Part shown: one piece after another, positions 24,946-33,370 of the stretch
Layout of the letters: every line of letters starts with the position of its first letter
Position numbering within the stretch: position 1 is the first letter of the stretch
Source of the DNA: Pedobacter cryoconitis
Lineage (GTDB): Bacteria; Bacteroidota; Bacteroidia; Sphingobacteriales; Sphingobacteriaceae
Assembly (NCBI RefSeq): GCF_014200605.1
Contig: NZ_JACHCE010000001.1
Coordinates: 1,364,001-1,428,000 of the forward strand
Direction: 5' to 3'
Length of the DNA stretch: 64,000 nucleotides
Translations under genes and position numbers: made by a program
The notes under the pieces: generated by a model
What the model was told of the DNA's origin: nothing
Database searches by the model: none
What the model saw: the letters and a program-made list of their open reading frames with translations, nothing else

Positions 24946-27342
24946 ATGCAGAAACTTTACGTACTCAGTTTTTTATTACTTTTTTCTTTTCCCTTGTTTG
25001 TTCGCGCGCAGTTTAATGGTTCGATATCCGGTACAATTACAGATCTTAAATCCAAAGTGCCCTTAGAATTTGTCAATGTTGTATTGAAAAGTCAGACAGA
25101 TGATGCTGTTAAAGGTCACGAGATAAGCCTTGCCAATGGTTCTTATACTTTTAAAGGAATCCCTGAAGGCAATTATTATATCCAGGCCAGTTATATTGGT
25201 TATGATGATACCAGAACGGCTGTTTTTCTGCTTGATAATCAGCATAAAAATATCAGGCAGTATATTGTCATGGACAATAGTAAAAGCACTCTTAAAGAAG
25301 TAGCTATCAATTCTAAAAAAGCACTTTACATCAACACTATTGATAAAAAGGTTTATCATGTAAATCAGGACATCATGGCTAAATCAGGGTCTGCCAGTGA
25401 GATTCTTCAAAATGTGCCCCTTGTTCAGGTGGATATAGACGGAAATGTGAGTTTGAGAAATGCTGCCGTAACCATTCTTATCAATGGAAAAATATCACCT
25501 TTAATGGGTAAGAATGCTGCTGCAGTATTACAGCAGTTGCCAGCAAACAGTATTGAAAAAATAGAAGTAATTACCAATCCTTCGGCTAAGTATAAACCGG
25601 ACGGGACAGGGGGGATTATCAATATTATCCTGAAAAAAGATGTTAAACGTGGTTTAAACGGTACAGTCACAGGGAATGTGGGGAACAAAGAACGCTATAA
25701 CACAGGTACGTCCCTGAATTACAATACAGGTAAACTGAATTTATTTGGTTCCTATAGTATGAAACAGGATGACAGGTTACGCACTACCGTAAATCAACGT
25801 ATGCAGACTGATCAGGTTAACCGGACGATAAGTTTCTACACTGATTTTTTAACGGCTAAAACAAGACCTTTTTCTCAAATAGCCAGTCTTGGATTTGATT
25901 ATACCATAGATAAAAAAAACAGTTTTGGCTGGTCAGGAAATTTCTATCTGAGGAATTTACATAAAGACGATGTGACTGCTAAACTGGTTACCAGTATTTC
26001 CGGAAATCAGGATTATGACAGGTTAAGGAAGAATTTTGAACAGGAAAAATCTACCAGTGGCGCGTTTTATTTTGAGCATGGATTTACTAAAGAAGACCAT
26101 AAAATCCGTTTAGAAGTTAATGTTGCCCATTCGCCAGAAACTGAAGACAATCAATATACTAATGTTTACAGATTGCCGGCAATAGCTAACCAGCAGGATA
26201 ATACATTGATTTTGCAGACTGCCGATACGAAGCAAGTAACCCTTTCTTATGAAAACCCGATTTCTGAACAGATCAGGCTCGAAGCAGGTTATGACGGGCA
26301 GTTTAATCAGCATGACCTTGATTTTTTTGGCGAAGCATTTAACCAGGCAACCGGACAATTTGTTCCTGATATTCAGAAAACCAATCATTTTATATACAAT
26401 GAAGATATTCAGGCTGTTTATGGCACCTATACGCAGGCTTTTCAAAAACTGACATTGATGGCTGGTTTAAGAGGGGAGTATAGTGCGGTTAATTCAAGGC
26501 TTATCACTACCGGAGAATCTATTCCTAACCACTATTTCAAAGTATACCCGACTTTACATCTGAGTTATAAGTTGCAGGGCAATAAAGAATTACAATTGAA
26601 CTATAGCCGCAGAGTCAGGAGGCCGGAGGCCGATGAACTGAACCCTTTTGCAGAATATGCTGATCCAACGAATATCAGGGTAGGTAATCCCCGGCTTTTA
26701 CCAGAAATTATCAATTCTGTAGAAGCGGGTTATCAATGGAGAAAAGACGGGATCAGTTTAATGCCGGGTATTTATTACAGATATACGATGAACAGATTTA
26801 CCGCGATTACCGAAGCTTTAAATGATTCGGTACTGGTTACCCGGCAGCAGAATTTAGCGAATGACAGGGCTTTTGGGGCCGATGTGGTTGTCGGTGTGAA
26901 CCTGCATGATAAGCTGGTGGTCAATTTCACGCCAAATATCTTTTATAACGAGATAGATGCGACTAATTTAGGATATAGCCATAAGAAATCAACAGTGACC
27001 TGGAGTGCAAACTTAAATGCAGGTTATAGCTTAGGACAATTGATAGCTTTACAGCTTAATTCTATTTATAAATCGGCAAGGTTAACCCCTCAGGGCAGGT
27101 ATTTACCAAGTTTTGTGATGAATTTGGGTGCTAAGCGCGATGTGTTAAAGAAAAAGGGGAGCATTTATTTTACAGTGTCTGATATTTTTAAAACACAAAG
27201 GCAGGAAGCCGGTTTACAAGGGCCATTTTTAGTGCAGCATGTTAAAACGGTAAGTAACTCCAGGATCTTCTATGTTGGTTTTAGCTATGGTTTTGGCGTA
27301 GTGAAGAAGAAGAAGGATCTGCAATTTGACAATGGGGGGTAG
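24946..27342 (+). CDS. TonB-receptor-like outer-membrane beta-barrel protein
   Basis: 798 residues from the ATG at 24946, chosen over a TTG at 24910 because it places a proper signal peptide first (MQKLYVLSFLLLFSFPLFVRAQ). A carboxypeptidase-like domain (about 25-110) and a plug-like region with SASEILQNVPLVQVDIDGNVSLRN and YKPDGTGGIINIILKK precede a large OMP_b-brl_3-type barrel ending in VGFSYGFGVV before a short charged tail. These proteins occur as single genes in Bacteroidota; their ligands are mostly unknown. It is divergent from the preceding receptor gene. Confidence 0.85.
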   Translation: MQKLYVLSFLLLFSFPLFVRAQFNGSISGTITDLKSKVPLEFVNVVLKSQTDDAVKGHEISLANGSYTFKGIPEGNYYIQASYIGYDDTRTAVFLLDNQHKNIRQYIVMDNSKSTLKEVAINSKKALYINTIDKKVYHVNQDIMAKSGSASEILQNVPLVQVDIDGNVSLRNAAVTILINGKISPLMGKNAAAVLQQLPANSIEKIEVITNPSAKYKPDGTGGIINIILKKDVKRGLNGTVTGNVGNKERYNTGTSLNYNTGKLNLFGSYSMKQDDRLRTTVNQRMQTDQVNRTISFYTDFLTAKTRPFSQIASLGFDYTIDKKNSFGWSGNFYLRNLHKDDVTAKLVTSISGNQDYDRLRKNFEQEKSTSGAFYFEHGFTKEDHKIRLEVNVAHSPETEDNQYTNVYRLPAIANQQDNTLILQTADTKQVTLSYENPISEQIRLEAGYDGQFNQHDLDFFGEAFNQATGQFVPDIQKTNHFIYNEDIQAVYGTYTQAFQKLTLMAGLRGEYSAVNSRLITTGESIPNHYFKVYPTLHLSYKLQGNKELQLNYSRRVRRPEADELNPFAEYADPTNIRVGNPRLLPEIINSVEAGYQWRKDGISLMPGIYYRYTMNRFTAITEALNDSVLVTRQQNLANDRAFGADVVVGVNLHDKLVVNFTPNIFYNEIDATNLGYSHKKSTVTWSANLNAGYSLGQLIALQLNSIYKSARLTPQGRYLPSFVMNLGAKRDVLKKKGSIYFTVSDIFKTQRQEAGLQGPFLVQHVKTVSNSRIFYVGFSYGFGVVKKKKDLQFDNGG

Positions 27343-27477
27343 GTTATAGCGATCAGCCCTGTCCCGGGGATAACCAATTTGATACCTGATTTTTAAGATG
27401 GAGCAGGACAGCTAATAACAGTTGTGTAATTTTAAAGCAGTATTATCGCTTAATTATTCTAACCAGATATATAAATT

Positions 27478-28554
27478 ATGCAGATCATCTTTGGAGTCAT
27501 ATTCCATTTTATCGGAGGTTTCGCCTCTGGCAGCTTTTACATACCTTATAAAAAAGTTAAAGGATGGGCCTGGGAAAGCTATTGGATTGTTGGAGGAATC
27601 TTTTCCTGGCTGATTGTTCCGCCATTGGCCGCCTGCCTGACCATTCCGGGTTTTACTGAAATTATCAAACATACCAATTTTTCAGTGATCGCATTAACCT
27701 ATTTCTTTGGCGTACTGTGGGGCATAGGGGGGCTTACCTTTGGCCTTGGTGTCCGCTATCTCGGGGTATCGCTGGGCAGCTCCATTATACTGGGCATGAG
27801 TTCTGTATTTGGCGCATTAATGCCATCAATCTATTATGACTTTTATCCTAAAGCAGGTAAAGACACTTTTACTGAGATTATCACAAGTCCGTGGGGCCAG
27901 CTCGTGATTGCCGGCCTTGTGGTTTGTATCATTGGAATTATTCTCTGTGGAAGGGCGGGGATGATGAAAGAAAAAGACCTGGCCGCGCAGCAAAAAACAA
28001 AAGAAAGTGCTGAGTTTAAGATCGGATCAGGCCTGACTGTGGCTGTTATTTCAGGATTACTGAGTTCTTGTTTTGCCTTTGGCATTGACGCGGGTAAAGA
28101 TATGGCACATGAAGCCAATAATTTATGGAAAGCTATCCATCCCGGACAAGGAGAATTTCTTTTTCAAAATAACGTAACTTATGTAGTGATTTTATGGGGT
28201 GGCCTGACAACCAATTTTCTTTGGTGTATGCTGCTTAATGCAAAGAATAAAACATTTAAAGACTATACAAATAAAAAAACGCCGCTGCTGTCCAACTATA
28301 TTTTTGCAGCACTGGCGGGGATCACCTGGTTCCTGCAGTTCTTTTTTTACGGAATGGGTGAAAGTAAGCTAGGCAATGGGGCAAGCTCATGGATTCTGCA
28401 TATGGCTTTTATTATTCTGGTAGCCAATGTCTGGGGGCTGGTACTCAAAGAATGGAAATCAGTTACCCGAAAAACATTCAGAACAGTACTGGCAGGTATT
28501 GTGTTTATCATCGCTTCTATCCTCATCGTAGGGTATGGAAATTCAATTAAATAA
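27478..28554 (+). CDS. rhaT: L-rhamnose/H+ symporter
   Basis: 358 residues with about 10 hydrophobic helices, matching the RhaT family: the N-terminus GVIFHFIGGFASGSFYIPYKKVKGWAWESYWIVGG and the internal FGVLWGIGGLTFGLGVRYLGVSLG are characteristic. It imports L-rhamnose across the inner membrane. It is the first gene of a rhamnose operon in which the aldolase/dehydrogenase, isomerase, kinase and a GH78 rhamnosidase follow with very short gaps. Confidence 0.93.
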   Translation: MQIIFGVIFHFIGGFASGSFYIPYKKVKGWAWESYWIVGGIFSWLIVPPLAACLTIPGFTEIIKHTNFSVIALTYFFGVLWGIGGLTFGLGVRYLGVSLGSSIILGMSSVFGALMPSIYYDFYPKAGKDTFTEIITSPWGQLVIAGLVVCIIGIILCGRAGMMKEKDLAAQQKTKESAEFKIGSGLTVAVISGLLSSCFAFGIDAGKDMAHEANNLWKAIHPGQGEFLFQNNVTYVVILWGGLTTNFLWCMLLNAKNKTFKDYTNKKTPLLSNYIFAALAGITWFLQFFFYGMGESKLGNGASSWILHMAFIILVANVWGLVLKEWKSVTRKTFRTVLAGIVFIIASILIVGYGNSIK

Positions 28555-28575
28555 CAACAATAAATATCAAATAAT

Positions 28576-30696
28576 ATGTTAAACGAAAGAGACCGTTTTA
28601 AACACGTAAGCTATTTATGGGATGAAACAAAGGCTGCACAGCTGGCAGGAGATGAAGTTGCCTTATTACTTTACCGTTCAAATTTATTAGGTGCAGATTT
28701 ACGCCTGACAAATTATGGGGGCGGAAATACTTCCTGCAAAGTAAATGCAATAGATCCGCTAACAGGTCAGACTGTCGAAATTATGTGGATCAAAGGGTCT
28801 GGCGGTGATATAAGTACACTGAAACGTACAGGTTTGGCTGCTTTATATATAGATCGTCTCAGATCTTTAAAAAACATCTATAAGGGCCTTAAGCACGAAG
28901 ATGAAATGGTAGAGTTATTTAACCACTGTATTTATGACCTCAACTCTAAGGCGCCATCAATTGATACCCCTTTACATGGATTTCTTCCATTTAAGCACAT
29001 TGACCATTTACACCCGGATGCAGCCATTGCGATTGCAGCAGCAAAAGATGGAAAACAAATTACACAAGACCTGTTTAAAGGAAAGATTGGTTGGGTAGAC
29101 TGGCAGAAACCAGGATTTGATCTGGGGCTGCAGCTCAAACAATGTCTTGACGAAAATCCTGGGATCAGGGGAATAATGCTGGGGTCTCACGGGCTATTCA
29201 CCTGGGGAGATACCGCTTATGAAAGTTATCTCAATACGCTGGAAGTCGTAGAGAGCTGTGCCGCTTATCTGGAAGCTAATTATGGCAAAAAAGGGCCGGT
29301 ATTCGGAGGCCAGAAAATCCCCGTTTCAGCGCCAGAGATCAGAAAAAGCCAGGCAGCAATCTTATCGCCCGTATTACGTGGGTTATGTTCTGCTGAGCGT
29401 CATATGGTAGGGCACTTTACTGATGATGCAAGGGTGCTGGAATTTATTAATTCTAATGACCTGAACAGGCTTGCACCATTAGGCACCAGTTGCCCGGATC
29501 ACTTTCTGCGTACCAAGATCAGTCCTTTAGTGTTAAACCTGGATGCCAATGCAGATCTGACTGACCCTGATCAGATAAAAGCAGTCCTGGAACCTGCATT
29601 TATAGCTTACCGGGAAATGTATGCAGCCTATTATCAAAGCTGTAAACATGAAAATAGTCCGGCCATGCGTGATGCTAATCCGGTGATCATCCTTTATCCT
29701 GGGATTGGTTTGTTTTCTTTCTCTAAAGACAAACAGACCGCACGTGTAGCAGCAGAATTTTATATCAATGCGATCAACGTTATGAAAGGGGCAGAAGCGA
29801 TTTCATCCTATACCTCATTGCCGCGTCAGGAAGCTTTTAACATTGAATACTGGTTGCTCGAAGAAGCCAAACTGCAAAGAATGCCAAAGCCCAAAGCCCT
29901 GACAGGCAAAATTGCTTTGGTTACCGGGAGCGCCGGAGGAATTGGTAAAGCTATTTCCAAAAGGTTTATAGAAGAAGGTGCTGTGGTGCTGATCAATGAT
30001 AATGATGCCGGGCGTTTAACTCAGGCAGAAGAGGAGTTTAAAAACCTCTATGGAAAAGATACTTATGCCACTGTATTGCTCGATGTAACTAATAACGAAG
30101 AGATTCAAAAAGCATTTGATACGGCTGCACTCGCCTTTGGCGGAATAGACATCGTGGTGAATTGTGCCGGATTATCAATTTCCAAACCCATAGAAGAACA
30201 TACTGACAAAGATTGGGACCTGTTATATGATGTACTGGTTAAAGGCCAGTTTAAAATCACCCAGGCTGCTGTGGCAACGATGCGCAAACAGGCAATTGGA
30301 GGGGATATCCTGAACATAGTGAGTAAAAATGCATTAGTTTCCGGGCCAAATAATGCAGGATATGGATCTGCTAAAGCTGCTCAGCTTCATTTAAGCAGGC
30401 TAAACGCTGCAGAATTGGGAAAAGATCAGATCCGGGTAAACGTAGTCAATCCTGATGCAGTCATCTCAGACAGTAAAATCTGGGCAGGAGAGTGGGCGGC
30501 AGGCCGTGCAAAAGCTTATGGCGTGCAAGTAGAAGACTTACCTGCTTTTTATGCTAAACGCACCTTGCTGGATAAGATTATCCTTCCGGAAGATATTGCA
30601 AATGCCTGTCTGGTTTTTGTAGGCGGACTTTTAAATAAATCAACAGGTAATGTATTAAACGTAGACGGTGGCGTAGCGATGGCCTTTGTCAGATAA
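28576..30696 (+). CDS. Bifunctional L-rhamnulose-1-phosphate aldolase / lactaldehyde dehydrogenase (SDR)
   Basis: 706 residues. The N-terminal class II aldolase domain (about 1-420; NLLGADLRLTNYGGGNTSCK, HGFLPFKHIDHLHPDA, GSHGLFTWG) is fused to a short-chain dehydrogenase domain (about 440-700) with NAD-binding TGSAGGIGKAI and active-site YGSAK. This matches the RhaEW/YuxG fusion, which splits L-rhamnulose-1-phosphate to dihydroxyacetone phosphate and L-lactaldehyde and oxidises the latter. It lies between the permease and isomerase genes (21-bp and 11-bp gaps). Confidence 0.92.
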   Translation: MLNERDRFKHVSYLWDETKAAQLAGDEVALLLYRSNLLGADLRLTNYGGGNTSCKVNAIDPLTGQTVEIMWIKGSGGDISTLKRTGLAALYIDRLRSLKNIYKGLKHEDEMVELFNHCIYDLNSKAPSIDTPLHGFLPFKHIDHLHPDAAIAIAAAKDGKQITQDLFKGKIGWVDWQKPGFDLGLQLKQCLDENPGIRGIMLGSHGLFTWGDTAYESYLNTLEVVESCAAYLEANYGKKGPVFGGQKIPVSAPEIRKSQAAILSPVLRGLCSAERHMVGHFTDDARVLEFINSNDLNRLAPLGTSCPDHFLRTKISPLVLNLDANADLTDPDQIKAVLEPAFIAYREMYAAYYQSCKHENSPAMRDANPVIILYPGIGLFSFSKDKQTARVAAEFYINAINVMKGAEAISSYTSLPRQEAFNIEYWLLEEAKLQRMPKPKALTGKIALVTGSAGGIGKAISKRFIEEGAVVLINDNDAGRLTQAEEEFKNLYGKDTYATVLLDVTNNEEIQKAFDTAALAFGGIDIVVNCAGLSISKPIEEHTDKDWDLLYDVLVKGQFKITQAAVATMRKQAIGGDILNIVSKNALVSGPNNAGYGSAKAAQLHLSRLNAAELGKDQIRVNVVNPDAVISDSKIWAGEWAAGRAKAYGVQVEDLPAFYAKRTLLDKIILPEDIANACLVFVGGLLNKSTGNVLNVDGGVAMAFVR

Positions 30697-30707
30697 AACC
30701 GAAGAAC

Positions 30708-31982
30708 ATGGAAATAGAAAAATATCAGATAGCTACACATAATCAGGAGTCAGAAACTGAGCATCAGCGCAGATTCGATTTCGCAGCATCAGAAAACCCA
30801 CGGGTTGAAGACGTGATTTCTAAATTGATTAAATTCCAGATCGGGATTCCGAGCTGGGCATTGGGTACTGGCGGAACACGTTTTGGACGGTTTTCGGGCG
30901 GAGGGGAGCCACGCAGTCTGGAAGAGAAAATTCAGGATATCGGGCTTTTACATCAATTGAACCAATCAAGCGGCGCTATTTCGCTCCATATTCCGTGGGA
31001 TAAAACTGAAGATTACGATGCCATCAGGAAACTGGCCGGTCATCATGGGCTGCGTTTTGATGCCATGAACTCCAATACCTTTCAGGATCAGCCAGATCAG
31101 GCCCATAGTTATAAATTTGGTTCGTTACAGCATGTAAATAAAGCCGTGCGCAAACAGGCCATTGAACATAATATAGAAGTCATCCGTCAGGGCAAAGCAT
31201 TGGGGTCCGAAGCCTTAACGGTCTGGCTGGCAGATGGATCTTGCTTCCCGGGGCAATTGAATTTCAGAAAAGCCTTTCAAAATACCTTAGAAAGTCTGGA
31301 AGAAATTTATGCGGCCATTCCCGAAAAATGGAAATTATTTATAGAATATAAAGCTTTTGAACCTAATTTTTATTCCACTACCGTTGGAGACTGGGGGCAG
31401 TCCCTGCTTTTTGCCAGTAAACTTGGGCCTAAAGCTTATACACTGGTAGATCTGGGCCATCATTTACCCAATGCTAATATTGAGCAGATTGTTTCACTTT
31501 TACTGATGGAAGGTAAGCTGGGTGGTTTTCATTTTAACGACTCCAAATATGGAGACGATGATTTAACTGCCGGAAGTATGAAACCTTATCAGCTATTTCT
31601 TATTTTTAATGAACTGATAGAAGGAATGGATGCCAAAGGGATAGATCATGCTACGGGACTGGGCTGGATGATTGATGCTTCACACAATGTAAAAGATCCT
31701 TTAGAAGATCTGCTGCAATCTGTAGAAGCGATTATGATGGCCTATACGCAAGCTTTACTGGTAGATAAAGCAGCCCTTACTATTGCACAGCAGGAAAATG
31801 ATACTGTACGCTGTCAGGAAATTTTGCAGCATGCTTTCCGTACAGATGTAAGAGCAATTTTACAAGAAGCAAGACGCAGAAGCGGCGGTGCTGCAAAACC
31901 TTTAGAATTATACCGCCAGTTGAAAGTCAGGGAAAAGCTGATTGCAGAAAGAGGGATGAAAACTATAGCTACAGGTTTATAA
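30708..31982 (+). CDS. rhaI: L-rhamnose isomerase (RhaI type)
   Basis: 424 residues, a TIM-barrel sugar isomerase of the L-rhamnose isomerase type known from Pseudomonas stutzeri rather than the E. coli RhaA type. It has IPSWALGTGGTRFGRF near residue 47 and metal-site blocks FIEYKAFEPNFYSTTVGDWGQS and LVDLGHHLPNANIEQ, then GGFHFNDSKYGDDDL. It converts L-rhamnose to L-rhamnulose. The stop codon overlaps the ATG of the kinase gene (TAATG), so translation is coupled. Confidence 0.92.
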   Translation: MEIEKYQIATHNQESETEHQRRFDFAASENPRVEDVISKLIKFQIGIPSWALGTGGTRFGRFSGGGEPRSLEEKIQDIGLLHQLNQSSGAISLHIPWDKTEDYDAIRKLAGHHGLRFDAMNSNTFQDQPDQAHSYKFGSLQHVNKAVRKQAIEHNIEVIRQGKALGSEALTVWLADGSCFPGQLNFRKAFQNTLESLEEIYAAIPEKWKLFIEYKAFEPNFYSTTVGDWGQSLLFASKLGPKAYTLVDLGHHLPNANIEQIVSLLLMEGKLGGFHFNDSKYGDDDLTAGSMKPYQLFLIFNELIEGMDAKGIDHATGLGWMIDASHNVKDPLEDLLQSVEAIMMAYTQALLVDKAALTIAQQENDTVRCQEILQHAFRTDVRAILQEARRRSGGAAKPLELYRQLKVREKLIAERGMKTIATGL

Positions 31983-33370
31983 TGAGTGCGGTTCCGGTTA
32001 TTGTAGTTTTTGATGTAGGGAAGACCAATAAAAAGATTTTCCTTTTTGATGAAGACTATAAAATAGTTTTCGAGCGCTCTGCCCGTTTTATAGAAATGTA
32101 TGATGAGGATGGCGATCCATGTGAAAACCTGGAAAGTTTAAGGCTTTCTATTTTTGATTCTTTGCGTGAAATCTCCAGGCGTAAAGAGTTCGAAATTAAG
32201 GCGGTCAACTTCTCCGGTTATGGGGCGAGCTTTGTCTATATTGACGAATACGGAAAACCTCTGGCACCTTTATATAATTATCTGAAAGCCTATCCGCAAG
32301 AGCTGATCAAAAGCTTTTATGCGTGTTATGGTAATCCCGAAACTATTTCTGCCTCAACTGCCTCACCCATGTTGGGAAGCCTGAATTCAGGAATGCAGCT
32401 TTACCGGATTAAAAAAGAAAAACCGGCATTGTACCAGCAAATCAAATATGCGTTACACCTGCCTCAATACCTCAGTTACCTGGTTTCTGGCGTTGAATAT
32501 TCTGATCTTACCAGCATTGGCTGCCATACCGGGCTTTGGGATTTTAAAGAAAACGCCTATCATGAATGGGTGAAAAAAGAAGGGCTGGATCAAAAGCTGG
32601 CGCCCATAGTAGATGCTGATCATGTATTCCCTTCAGAATTTCCGGGCAATCAATACAAAGTAGGAATTGGTTTACATGATAGTTCTGCAGCGCTGATCCC
32701 ATATCTGACTAATTTCCATGAACCCTTTATCCTGATTTCTACAGGCACCTGGTGTATAACGATGAACCCATTTAACAACTCGCCATTAACCCTGGCAGAG
32801 CTTAAAAATGATTGTTTAAGTTATATGCAATATAAAGGCAAACCCGTCAAGGCTTCCAGAATTTTTGCTGGTTATGAACATGAACAGCAGATCAAGCGGA
32901 TTGCGACCCATTTTAAACAGAACATAGGGCGTTACCGGCATATGAAATACGATGCTAAACTGACCGCTGAACTGCTGGAGCGGATGAAACAAAACAATGA
33001 ATTAAACCCTCCTTTGCATAAAGAATCTGCTTTTGCTGCACGTGATCTTTCTGCTTTTTTATCAGACAAAGAAGCTTATCACCAGTTTATTCTGGATATT
33101 GCTTTGCAGCAGCGTACCTCCTCTGGTATGGTCATAGCAGATGAGCAGGTGAAAAGGATTTTTGTGGATGGCGGGTTTAGCAAGAATACAATTTATATGA
33201 ATATGCTGGCACTGCTGTTTCCTGAGCTGGAAGTATTTGCTGCTTCCATGGCACAGGCCACAGCAATCGGAGCGGCATTAGCCATACATCAATGCTGGAA
33301 CAGAAAGCCAGTTCCAAATGATATGATCGAATTAAAATATTACGCAACACACACGAACAAGGAAATATGA
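31982..33370 (+). CDS. FGGY-family carbohydrate kinase, predicted L-rhamnulokinase
   Basis: 462 residues, an FGGY sugar kinase with an ASKHA fold: phosphate-1 motif VFDVGKTNKKIFLFD at about 8-22, ISTGTWCITMNP near 255, and the C-terminal VDGGFSKNTIYMNMLA with ATAIGAALA. Its position between isomerase and rhamnosidase indicates phosphorylation of L-rhamnulose to L-rhamnulose-1-phosphate. The gene overlaps the next one by 4 bp (ATGA). Confidence 0.88.
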   Translation: MSAVPVIVVFDVGKTNKKIFLFDEDYKIVFERSARFIEMYDEDGDPCENLESLRLSIFDSLREISRRKEFEIKAVNFSGYGASFVYIDEYGKPLAPLYNYLKAYPQELIKSFYACYGNPETISASTASPMLGSLNSGMQLYRIKKEKPALYQQIKYALHLPQYLSYLVSGVEYSDLTSIGCHTGLWDFKENAYHEWVKKEGLDQKLAPIVDADHVFPSEFPGNQYKVGIGLHDSSAALIPYLTNFHEPFILISTGTWCITMNPFNNSPLTLAELKNDCLSYMQYKGKPVKASRIFAGYEHEQQIKRIATHFKQNIGRYRHMKYDAKLTAELLERMKQNNELNPPLHKESAFAARDLSAFLSDKEAYHQFILDIALQQRTSSGMVIADEQVKRIFVDGGFSKNTIYMNMLALLFPELEVFAASMAQATAIGAALAIHQCWNRKPVPNDMIELKYYATHTNKEI